Below are positions 1 to 6,042 of a stretch of DNA of 6,042 nt, one piece after another (within the stretch, counting starts at the first letter, position 1; every line of letters starts with the position of its first letter). This DNA is from an uncultured Gammaproteobacteria bacterium. GTDB lineage: Bacteria; Pseudomonadota; Gammaproteobacteria; Pseudomonadales; DT-91. Location: NCBI GenBank assembly GCA_929200485.1, contig CAKMZU010000048.1:9267-15308 (forward strand), in the 5' to 3' direction. A model generated the notes under the pieces. The model was given only the letters and a program-made list of their open reading frames with translations. It was not told the DNA's origin and ran no database searches. The position numbers and the translations under genes are program-made.

Positions 1-1
1 C

Positions 2-3000
2 ATCGAAAAACAATCCTTGTTGATTGAGCAAAAACAACTGCAGCCTGTGGTTATACCGCCACTGACCAAGGCCCCTGCCGATAGCCAAAAAGTACTTTCC
101 TATGCACAACAAAGGCTATGGTTACTGACACAGGTTTCAGGTCAAAACCCCGCATATAATATGCCTGCGGCCTGGCATATTGAAGGCGACTTAAAGGCGC
201 AGGCATTAAGCCTTGCCATTAGTGCGTTAGTTGAGCGCCACGAAAGTCTGCGTTTGGTCTTCACCGCTAATGACGGTGAACCGCAAGTGGCGTTGTTACC
301 CGCCAAAGAAAGCCCGATTCAACTGGTGACTTTTGATGTACCCGATAAAGAGGCCGCAGAAAAATTAGTCACTGTCAGTTTGAGCGAAGGCTTTGATTTG
401 GCTTCCGGCCAATTGATGCGCGCCGAACTTTATCGAATAGACGATCAATCGCATGTGCTTGCAATGAATATGCACCATATCATCTCCGATGGGCATTCGA
501 TTCAGGTATTAATTAAAGAATTAATGGCCTTCTATCATGGTTTTGCCACTAATCAAATGGTGGATATTGCGCCGTTACCTCTCCAATACACCGATTACGC
601 TTATTGGCAACGCGACTGGTTACAAGGCGACGTGCTGAAAAAAGAAATCGCCTGGTGGAAAGACACATTAAACGGTGTTACAGAAATTCTCCCCATGCCA
701 CTGGATCGCCCACGGCCTAAAGTGCAAAGCTTTGAGGGTTCAAGCTTTCGCATGGTTTTAAGTGAGAGGCTCACGAAGAAAATTGCATCAACCAGCCTTG
801 ATCAAAATGTCACACCCTTTATGCTGATGCTTGCGGCGTTCCATACCCTGCTGCATAAATTCGCCCAACATGATGATATTGCCGTAGGTGTCCCGCTTGC
901 TGGCAGAAGCATTGAAGGGCTTGAAAACCAAATCGGCTTTTTCATTAATGCCGTGGTTATTCGTGCCAACTGTGGGGCTAACTACCGGCTTGATGAGTTT
1001 TTGCAACTGATCAAAACGCAAGTGCTGAATGCCTTTGCTCACGAATACGTCCCCATAGAAATGCTTCTGAATGAACTGGGTATTGAGCGGCATCTTGGCG
1101 TCACCCCCGTGGTGCAATGTGCCTTTAACATGATGGTCGCAGAAGACTCTCCTCAAAAAACCCAATCCTTTGAGGGCTTGACCATTTCGCCGTTGCACCA
1201 GGAATCCACGGTTGCGAAATTTGATCTTCAACTCAACGCATTACAGAAAAAGGATCAAATAATTTTATCGCTGGATTACAATACGGCGATATTTGAACAA
1301 TCAACCGTGGTTCAGTTAATGGAAGCCTATTCGGTCTTGCTCGAATACTTCTGCCTGCAACCGGCAACAACCTTCGAACGTATTGAATTAAAGTCTTCGG
1401 ATAAAAACCATTGGCTACCTTTAACGCCAATGCAGCGAGATATTTATCTTTCGGCCATCACGCGAACCGACACACTTGAAAATAGCTTGGGTTATGCCAT
1501 GCATTTGCCTATTGCTGTCGAGGTTGACACCTTTAGAGAATGCATTATTGAGATTCACCGCCACTTTGTTGCCTTAAATACCAAAGTGGTTAAATCCGAA
1601 GGGTTGTTTGAAGAGATGGCCTACCTTGCCTTTGATTTAGACAACCCCATTGATTATACCTTTGTGGATTGCCGATCGGAGTACCTCAGCGCTGAACAGA
1701 TTGATGAAAAGCTTAAAACCACGGTTATGAAGCCTTATGACCTTGAGTCATCGCTCGTCCAATATCGACTGTATCAATTTGCAGACAATGAATTCTGGTT
1801 TACTTTTGCCAACCACCATTTAATTTCCGATGGTTTTTCTGCGGTTGTTCATATTCAGCACCTGACGCATTTATATGAACAAAAGCTGGGCGGATTGAGT
1901 ACGCTGATTACGACGAAAGATCACTTTATTGATTATATCGCCGAGAGCCGAACCGAATTCGACCGACCGGATACCTTGGCGTTTTGGCAAGAGCAATTAA
2001 AAGAGTGCCAGCCGTTGCAGGCATTCGTTGCCAACCAACCCGCACCTGAAGACAAGCTGCTAACACGCCCTGTGCCAGTCGAACATTATCAGCAAATAAA
2101 AACGTTTTGCCGTAAAAACAAGATCACGCCTGCGTTGTATTTTAAATCGCTCTATGCATTATTGATCAGCTGGTATACCCGAGCGGAAGGCGATTTTGTT
2201 TTGACTGAATTTAACGGAGGGCGAGATAAATTCACCAAAGACACCATGGGCTGTTTCTATCATACGCAGCCAAGTTTAATCCCATTAGATTCACTGCAAG
2301 GCTCTCTTGGTGACTTATTTGGCGCACTTAGACAACTGCAAAAACTTACGAAAAATTATCTTAAGATTTCACCAAGGCTGTTGAAAAAATGTTTGCCCGA
2401 TAGTGAAATTGGGTTTTCCTACAACTATTTAATGCTGCCGCATCACTACCCCATGCTCGGGCAGAGTGTAACTGGAAACCGATACACTCCTAACGCCGTT
2501 GGCATGGTTGATTTTCGTGTTCAGGCCGATGGCGAAGATGTGCACCTTTGGCTGGCCTTTCATTCAGCCCACTTTGATGACAATCGCTTTTTGGATCGAT
2601 TGCTCGCGCTGTCAGAACAATGCATTGAACATGTGGATCATAGCCAGGGCTTTGATTACCGCCTGCCGGATGAAATCCAGCCACCAGTCTCACTTGAGCA
2701 AAAATCTTCGCCCTCCGTTATTCATTGCCTTGAAGAACAGGCGACTATTCATGCACAGCATCTGGCCGTTTGGGATATTAATAAAGCCTTAACGTACGAC
2801 CAGTTTAATCAGCACGTTAATCAGGTGGCTCACGCGCTCATCCGACAAGGCGTACAACAAGGCGATCATGTACTGATTCATCTACCGCCGGGTTGTGATT
2901 TTGTCATAGCCCTTTGGGGTGTGGTTAAATCAGGGGGTTGTTATGTGCCTATCGATCATCACTACCCACAATCGCGCGTGGATCATATTCAAACTGATGC

Positions 3001-5209
3001 CAAAGCCCGCGTAATGATCAATAGTGAGTTTTTATTAAAGACGCTTGAGATGCCCGTGAATAATCCGAGCGTCCACATCAATGATTCGACACCTTTTTAT
3101 ACACTGTATACCTCAGGCTCAACCGGAAAACCCAAAGGCGCAACCATAACCCATGCCAATGAAAATCATCTCAGCCTGTGGTATCGAGACGCCTATAATT
3201 TTGGGCTGGATACCAATGTATTAGTCATTTCTTCCATGGGTTTTGATTTAACGCAAAAGAATTTAATCGCGCCACTGTGTGCCGGCAGCAGTGTATTAAT
3301 GCCAACGGTCGATGCGTTTGATCCTGAGGTTATTTTAACTGCCATCGAGCAACGTGACGCCAATGTGATGAACTGTGCCCCATCGGCACTTTATACCCTG
3401 ATCGAGCATCAACGTGGTGTTGATGTGCTCAGTAATATGCAAACGATTTTACTCGGGGGCGAGCCTATCAGTGCGAATCGGATCGCGCCATTAGTTAACT
3501 CGCGACTGTACCAAGCTGATCTGATCAATATGTATGGCCCAACCGAATGTACGGATATTACAACAGTCAGAAAATATAGCGCGGCAGAATTAAAGCAATC
3601 CATGCCTGAAACTTTCTCTTTAGGTGAGGCCATTGACGGTGTCGAGATCAATCTGGTTGATGAAGCGCACCGCCCTGTGCCTCCTGGGCTCGTAGGTGAA
3701 ATTGCCATCTGCGGTAAATCCGTCGGTTTAGGCTATTGGCAACAAATGGAATTAACACAAAACGCGTTCTTTGAAAAAGAAGGGAAACGCTATTATTTAA
3801 CCGGCGACTTAGCCTACCGAGATCACCACAAGGAGGGTCAACCGCTCATCTATATTGGCCGAAAAGATTTTCAGGTGAAACTTAAGGGCCGCCGGATCGA
3901 ATTGAGTGAAATTCAACATGCCGTTAATCAACTACCGGCGGTTCAAGATAGCCGCGTGTTAGTGTTGAATGAGGAACTGATTGCCTTTGTGCTTTGCTCT
4001 GATGCAACAAATCAAGCACAAACCGCCTGGAAATCGCAATTAGCCACTGAATTACCGGCGTTTATGATCCCAAGGCGTTTGCATGCGTTGACACACTTCC
4101 CCCTCAACGCCAATGGCAAGGTGGATCAACAGCAACTCAAACAAATGGATTTTCAATCCCCCGTCTCCATTGAAGCTGAGCCATCAACGGATACCGAGAT
4201 AACGCTAAGCGAGCTATGGCAGGAGGTGCTCGGTACACCGGTTGCGGTGAATGAAAATTTCTTCAGCGCAGGCGGTGACTCACTCACGGCCCTACGCCTA
4301 ATCGCAAAAATCGAGCTGCATTTTGAAATCAAACTGCCCGTTGCTTCGTTATTTAACGCGCAAACCATTGAAGAACAGGCACAGCTTATTGAGCAGGAAC
4401 AACAAGGCTTCTCGCCTATCGTTTGCATTAACAAAGGCGTTGAGGGAGTCACCCCTATTTTTGCCTTTCATGCACTTGGCGGCATGGTATTAAGCTATCA
4501 ACCGCTCGCTAACGCCATGGGTAATGATCAGCCTTTTTATGGCATTCAAGCCTATGGATTTGAGGATAATCAAACGCCTTTTACCAACCTCGATAACATG
4601 GTGGATTTTTATCTTGAGGCCATCGAAGCACAACATGACGGCGATTTTAAACTCATCGGCCATAGCGTTGGTGGATTAATTGCCCTGGAAGCGGCACGCA
4701 AGCTTATCGCTAAAGGTAAAAAAGTCACCTACCTTGGATTGGTTGATACCCATCCTCCTGTGGGTTATTTGGGTATGGCTGTCGATGATGCCTTTATATT
4801 GAAAACCTTTGTAGAGCATAATTTTGGCAAAGTGGATTTACCATTATCCAAGCTCCGCCTCTTACCCAAAGAGAAAATGATTCAAAAGGTCGTTGAAGGG
4901 TTAAATGGTCTGGTGAATGCATCCTTTATCGAACGTGCCATTGCTGTTATCAGAGGATTCCAGCAACAAATGAGCGGCTTTAAACTTAAACCACTGGATG
5001 TTCCCCTTGAGCTATTCCGCGCACAAGAAGCGATGGAATCCTTTGGCGGAAAACTCAAAGGCCGCTTGTTAAAAGATAAGGCGCACACCTTGGGGTTTCA
5101 TAAAATAAGCCACAACTTCCAATTAACGCAAGTGCCTGGCGATCATTACACCATGCTCAGTGAGCATGCTGAATCCCTAGCGCAAGCGATTAAGCGTTTT
5201 GATGTTTAA
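2..5209 (+). CDS. Non-ribosomal peptide synthetase, C-terminal part (C-C-A-PCP-TE), 5'-partial
   Basis: A multidomain cytoplasmic enzyme that adds one amino acid to a peptide and releases the product. Residues are numbered from the TTG at base 17 (1730 residues to the stop). Order: condensation about 25-450, second condensation about 463-885, adenylation about 900-1375, carrier about 1392-1455, thioesterase about 1470-1728. All the main catalytic motifs are intact. The frame is open back to base 2 without a stop, and the TTG at 17 has no Shine-Dalgarno sequence. The first residues (IEKQSLLIEQKQ) resemble the end of a carrier domain (compare TIEEQAQLIEQEQQ after the carrier here), so more modules probably lie upstream. 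The gene ends in tandem TAA stops (5207-5212). The product is unknown. The NRPS call is certain; the true start is not in the window. Confidence 0.97.
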   Translation: MEKQSLLIEQKQLQPVVIPPLTKAPADSQKVLSYAQQRLWLLTQVSGQNPAYNMPAAWHIEGDLKAQALSLAISALVERHESLRLVFTANDGEPQVALLPAKESPIQLVTFDVPDKEAAEKLVTVSLSEGFDLASGQLMRAELYRIDDQSHVLAMNMHHIISDGHSIQVLIKELMAFYHGFATNQMVDIAPLPLQYTDYAYWQRDWLQGDVLKKEIAWWKDTLNGVTEILPMPLDRPRPKVQSFEGSSFRMVLSERLTKKIASTSLDQNVTPFMLMLAAFHTLLHKFAQHDDIAVGVPLAGRSIEGLENQIGFFINAVVIRANCGANYRLDEFLQLIKTQVLNAFAHEYVPIEMLLNELGIERHLGVTPVVQCAFNMMVAEDSPQKTQSFEGLTISPLHQESTVAKFDLQLNALQKKDQIILSLDYNTAIFEQSTVVQLMEAYSVLLEYFCLQPATTFERIELKSSDKNHWLPLTPMQRDIYLSAITRTDTLENSLGYAMHLPIAVEVDTFRECIIEIHRHFVALNTKVVKSEGLFEEMAYLAFDLDNPIDYTFVDCRSEYLSAEQIDEKLKTTVMKPYDLESSLVQYRLYQFADNEFWFTFANHHLISDGFSAVVHIQHLTHLYEQKLGGLSTLITTKDHFIDYIAESRTEFDRPDTLAFWQEQLKECQPLQAFVANQPAPEDKLLTRPVPVEHYQQIKTFCRKNKITPALYFKSLYALLISWYTRAEGDFVLTEFNGGRDKFTKDTMGCFYHTQPSLIPLDSLQGSLGDLFGALRQLQKLTKNYLKISPRLLKKCLPDSEIGFSYNYLMLPHHYPMLGQSVTGNRYTPNAVGMVDFRVQADGEDVHLWLAFHSAHFDDNRFLDRLLALSEQCIEHVDHSQGFDYRLPDEIQPPVSLEQKSSPSVIHCLEEQATIHAQHLAVWDINKALTYDQFNQHVNQVAHALIRQGVQQGDHVLIHLPPGCDFVIALWGVVKSGGCYVPIDHHYPQSRVDHIQTDAKARVMINSEFLLKTLEMPVNNPSVHINDSTPFYTLYTSGSTGKPKGATITHANENHLSLWYRDAYNFGLDTNVLVISSMGFDLTQKNLIAPLCAGSSVLMPTVDAFDPEVILTAIEQRDANVMNCAPSALYTLIEHQRGVDVLSNMQTILLGGEPISANRIAPLVNSRLYQADLINMYGPTECTDITTVRKYSAAELKQSMPETFSLGEAIDGVEINLVDEAHRPVPPGLVGEIAICGKSVGLGYWQQMELTQNAFFEKEGKRYYLTGDLAYRDHHKEGQPLIYIGRKDFQVKLKGRRIELSEIQHAVNQLPAVQDSRVLVLNEELIAFVLCSDATNQAQTAWKSQLATELPAFMIPRRLHALTHFPLNANGKVDQQQLKQMDFQSPVSIEAEPSTDTEITLSELWQEVLGTPVAVNENFFSAGGDSLTALRLIAKIELHFEIKLPVASLFNAQTIEEQAQLIEQEQQGFSPIVCINKGVEGVTPIFAFHALGGMVLSYQPLANAMGNDQPFYGIQAYGFEDNQTPFTNLDNMVDFYLEAIEAQHDGDFKLIGHSVGGLIALEAARKLIAKGKKVTYLGLVDTHPPVGYLGMAVDDAFILKTFVEHNFGKVDLPLSKLRLLPKEKMIQKVVEGLNGLVNASFIERAIAVIRGFQQQMSGFKLKPLDVPLELFRAQEAMESFGGKLKGRLLKDKAHTLGFHKISHNFQLTQVPGDHYTMLSEHAESLAQAIKRFDV
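89..1366 (+). other. Condensation domain 1 of the NRPS
   Basis: The domain forms the peptide bond between the upstream chain and the acceptor amino acid. Visible motifs: C1 SYAQQRLWLL (residues 28-37), C2 RHESLRLVF (74-82), catalytic C3 HHIISDG (153-159, second His 154), C4 YTDYAYWQ (191-198), C5 IGFFINAVVIR (306-316) and HEYVPIE (342-348). It looks like an ordinary active elongation-type C domain. The heterocyclization signature DxxxxD is absent. Whether it accepts an L- or D-configured donor cannot be settled by eye. Confidence 0.93.
1403..2686 (+). other. Condensation domain 2 of the NRPS, directly following domain 1
   Basis: A second condensation-superfamily domain starts about 15-20 residues after the first ends, with no carrier domain between. 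It opens with LPLTPMQRDIYL (residues 467-478), a C1 motif of a different style from domain 1, and has an intact HHLISDG (600-606). The C2 equivalent is divergent (RHFVALNTKVV instead of RHExLRxxF), and the C5 region reads MGCFYHTQPSLIPL. It is therefore not a copy of domain 1. It is not placed like an epimerization domain, which would follow a carrier. The intact His-His-Asp-Gly suggests activity. Its role could be chain condensation, ester or amide formation with another nucleophile, or modification. Confidence 0.88.
2714..4141 (+). other. Adenylation domain of the NRPS
   Basis: The domain activates one amino acid with ATP and loads it on the carrier. Motifs: LTYDQF (A1), SGGCYVPID (A2), TSGSTGKPKG (A3, residues 1032-1041), FDLT (A4, 1076-1079), YGPTE (A5, 1173-1177), VGEIAICG (A6), TGD (A7, 1262-1264), GRKDFQVKLKGRRIELSE (A8, from 1281) and NGKVD with catalytic Lys1368 (A10). 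Hand alignment to the GrsA Phe domain gives these pocket residues: D235 L236 K239 N278 L299 G301 M322 D330 I331 K517. Lys at 239 and Asp at 330 suggest a polar or charged side chain. I do not recognise the code, so no substrate is assigned. Confidence 0.95.
4190..4381 (+). other. Peptidyl carrier protein (thiolation) domain of the NRPS
   Basis: A carrier domain of about 65 residues. The phosphopantetheine attachment motif GGDSL lies at residues 1419-1423, with the modified Ser1422 (codon 4280-4282). Helix 1 (ELWQEVLG) and the closing helix (TIEEQAQLIEQ) are typical. It lies between adenylation and thioesterase, as expected for a terminal module. A phosphopantetheinyl transferase encoded elsewhere would be needed; none is in the window. 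Confidence 0.95.
4424..5200 (+). other. Type I thioesterase domain of the NRPS (chain release)
   Basis: An alpha/beta-hydrolase thioesterase that takes the finished chain from the carrier and releases it by hydrolysis or cyclization. The nucleophile motif GHSVGG (residues 1548-1553) gives Ser1550. Asp1577 in LVDTHPP lies 27 residues later, the same spacing as Ser80-Asp107 in the surfactin thioesterase. His1710 is in GDHYTML. FHALGG near the start fits the oxyanion-hole loop. The triad is complete and the domain ends normally at RFDV. The segment just before the catalytic His is the part repeated downstream at 5934-6042. Confidence 0.95.
5027..5135 (+). repeat. Direct repeat copy 1 (inside the thioesterase coding sequence)
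   Basis: This segment of the thioesterase (residues 1671-1707) recurs at 5934-6042 in the same orientation, offset 907 bases. Within 109 bases there are two differences: G5048 versus A5955, which changes GGA (Gly) to AGA (Arg), and G5080 versus A5987, which is silent (Lys). The homology starts sharply at GAAGCGATGG; the bases just left (ACACAA here, TTGCCG in copy 2) do not align. Its right-hand limit is unknown because copy 2 reaches the window edge. Confidence 0.97.
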
Positions 5210-5371
5210 TAAATAGACTTCGAAGCGCTCAGAATGAGCAGAAAACCGCCTGCAATCAATGATTTCGCCTAGCGATGAACACTTAAAACGATAATATCTT
5301 TGCTGCTGGAACTTAAATTAAGGTTTGTATTCTGATCTAAATAGAATTCGTCATTTATTTAGTGAAGTTTT
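5210..5371. other. Intergenic region after the NRPS
   Basis: These 162 AT-rich bases lie between the NRPS stop and the ATG at 5372. Directly after the stop there is an 8-base palindrome CTTCGAAG (5218-5225) and then a 5-bp hairpin, GCTCA-GAA-TGAGC (5227-5239). No T-run follows, so I do not call a terminator. I see no convincing -35/-10 pair. GTGAAG at 5362-5367, four bases before ATG 5372, is a possible weak ribosome binding site. Confidence 0.5.
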
Positions 5372-5451
5372 ATGCACATTTTTAAGATAGTTTTTTTTTA
5401 TTTCTTCTAATAGCTTTCCCTGGCTATTCTGGTTTAGATTATACTCATTTG
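5372..5451 (+). other. Frameshifted 5' end of the small gene: signal peptide interrupted at a T9 run
   Basis: ATG 5372 reads MHIFKIVFFYFF and stops at TAA 5408-5410. Nine T's lie at 5391-5399. A -1 slip there, or one extra T, continues into the frame of the downstream gene: the segment FFLFLLIAFPGYSG, then LDYTH, then the 132 residues starting at TTG 5449, 158 in all. The result is a textbook signal peptide: a basic start (MHIFK), a hydrophobic core (IVFFLFLLIAF) and a plausible signal peptidase I site after GYS. The zero-frame codons at the run read GTT TTT TTT TAT, so T TTT TTT (5392-5398) is a valid -1 slippery heptamer. GTGAAG just upstream may be the ribosome binding site. Alternatives are a sequencing error in the homopolymer or a true null mutation. 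Confidence 0.6.
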
Positions 5452-5847
5452 AAGATGAGTGATGACGAGAGAAAAAAACTGCTAAATGATAATTATTGCG
5501 TGCTTTTTCAAATTTTTTCTTCACAAGAATATCTGACGCTCGCACAAAATAAGCTACACAATGATACTGTAAGTGATCCTGTTAATTTCGAATGTTGTGT
5601 AGCATACCTGGAAGAAATAACAGACCCTTCGCTGCTTCAATCTATGAAAACAGAAATGGTTGTTAAGGCAAACAAAATTACTGTTGATGTCTCCCTAACT
5701 AAATCTGATGAGGAATTAAATTTATCTTATATCGCACCAAAATCTCTTCCTGCAATATTTTTTGATAAAAAGGACGACATACAAAGTGATATGAAGACGT
5801 GTGAAAAAATATTTTTTAAAAATTCCCTTACGAGTGAACGTTATTAA
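5449..5847 (+). CDS. Hypothetical small protein, probably secreted, unknown family
   Basis: The frame gives 132 residues from TTG 5449, or 130 from ATG 5455. Neither start has a Shine-Dalgarno sequence, and the frame continues open and hydrophobic upstream to a stop at 5383-5385, which points to the ATG at 5372 with a frame change at the T9 run. I do not recognise the family. The protein is charged and soluble-looking, with no membrane segment in this part. It has four cysteines (17, 49, 50 and 118 from TTG), an even number that would suit disulfides in the periplasm. A helical start (DDERKKLL) is followed by a strand-like middle (KITVDVSLT) and a lysine-rich end. GC is about 32%, far below the adjacent NRPS, which suggests a different origin. 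It sits between two copies of the thioesterase end. It could be a small accessory or immunity-type gene or a decaying remnant. Confidence 0.6.
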   Translation: MKMSDDERKKLLNDNYCVLFQIFSSQEYLTLAQNKLHNDTVSDPVNFECCVAYLEEITDPSLLQSMKTEMVVKANKITVDVSLTKSDEELNLSYIAPKSLPAIFFDKKDDIQSDMKTCEKIFFKNSLTSERY

Positions 5848-5868
5848 CAAGCGACCCTACATAATGCA

Positions 5869-5887
5869 TTGCGATTCTCTGTCGCAA
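5869..5887. other. Short hairpin after the small gene
   Basis: TTGCGA (5869-5874) and TCGCAA (5882-5887) pair perfectly in a 6-bp stem with a 7-base loop, 21 bases after the stop of the small gene. It is followed by A's, not T's, so it is not a standard intrinsic terminator on the + strand. On the - strand the T-run comes before the stem, which is also wrong. An 8-base palindrome AATGCATT (5863-5870) overlaps its left arm. It could be a weak RNA 3' structure or chance. Confidence 0.3.
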
Positions 5888-5933
5888 AAAAAATGTTATA
5901 TTCTGCTTTTCCTTATTGTATAAGCGATTGCCG

Positions 5934-6042
5934 GAAGCGATGGAATCCTTTGGCAGAAAACTCAAAGGCCGCTTGTTAAAAGATAAAGCGCACACCTTGG
6001 GGTTTCATAAAATAAGCCACAACTTCCAATTAACGCAAGTGC
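5934..6042 (+). repeat. Direct repeat copy 2: second copy of the thioesterase 3' segment, cut by the window edge
   Basis: This copy is 107/109 identical to 5027-5135 and keeps the protein frame: EAMESFG, then Arg for Gly, then KLKGRLLKDKAHTL and on to LTQV. The thioesterase nucleophile and the Asp of the triad are absent, so it cannot be an active enzyme alone. The frame is open from 5865 without a good start; ATG 5940 lies inside the repeat. The most likely reading is a non-functional 3' fragment of the NRPS gene created by duplication. It ends at the window edge just before the codons for the catalytic His, so its full length and what follows are unknown. Confidence 0.9.

Noticed and set aside
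17..19. TTG at 17 as the NRPS start codon
   Set aside because: The frame is open to the left edge, no Shine-Dalgarno sequence is present and the upstream residues look like the end of a carrier domain; the gene is partial.
1403..2686. Second C domain as an epimerization or heterocyclization domain
   Set aside because: Epimerization domains follow a carrier domain, which is absent before it, and heterocyclization domains carry DxxxxD in place of HHxxxDG.
788..5088. Several reverse-strand frames of 65-147 codons and a + strand frame at 2499-2792 inside the NRPS
   Set aside because: They are shadows of the NRPS coding sequence, whose motifs are continuous across all of them.
5227..5239. Intrinsic terminator after the NRPS
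   Set aside because: The stem is only 5 bp and is followed by AGAAAACC rather than a T-run.
5351..5545. Small reverse-strand reading frame (64 codons)
   Set aside because: Low-complexity, overlaps the better + strand gene and its signal peptide region, and has no recognisable motif; treated as a shadow.
5848..5933. Integron attC-like or phage attachment site after the small gene (TTAACAAGCG near the stop)
   Set aside because: The attC core RYYYAAC / GTTRRRY is not met at either end, the inverted arms do not pair, and no integrase is in the window.
1..6042. CRISPR array, tRNA, rRNA or transposase
   Set aside because: No regularly spaced short repeats, no tRNA- or rRNA-like sequence and no transposase or integrase motifs were seen on either strand.

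Overview
The window is filled mostly by the 3' part of one large non-ribosomal peptide synthetase (NRPS) gene on the + strand. After it come a short AT-rich region with one small unknown gene and then a second, near-identical copy of part of the NRPS 3' end, which runs off the right edge. The NRPS has moderate GC, roughly in the mid-forties percent by eye, with ordinary proteobacterial codon use and all the standard NRPS motifs. A gammaproteobacterium (Legionella-like, marine, or Xenorhabdus/Photorhabdus-like) would fit, but nothing here fixes the genus.

Bases 1-5209: the reading frame is already open at base 2, so the gene almost certainly begins upstream and the TTG at base 17 is not a credible start. 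Domains in order are condensation (C), condensation (C), adenylation (A), peptidyl carrier protein (PCP) and thioesterase (TE). This is a termination module: the A domain loads one amino acid on the PCP serine, condensation joins it to the incoming chain, and the TE releases the product. The odd point is two complete C domains back to back, both with HHxxxDG and with no carrier protein between them.

Bases 5210-5933: this stretch is AT-rich. It holds a small gene of unknown function (5449-5847, about 32% GC) with no good start codon in its own frame. Just upstream, ATG 5372 followed by a run of nine T's would, after a -1 slip or one extra T, give a 158-residue protein with a classical signal peptide. 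This looks like a frameshifted, slippage-expressed or phase-variable secreted protein.

Bases 5934-6042: a direct repeat of 5027-5135, with 107 of 109 bases identical, reproduces the TE coding sequence just before the catalytic His. The small gene therefore sits between two copies of the TE 3' region. This means either a tandem duplication with a period of 907 bp, or an insertion or recombination event at the end of the NRPS gene. The right edge cuts the repeat, so the two cannot be told apart here.
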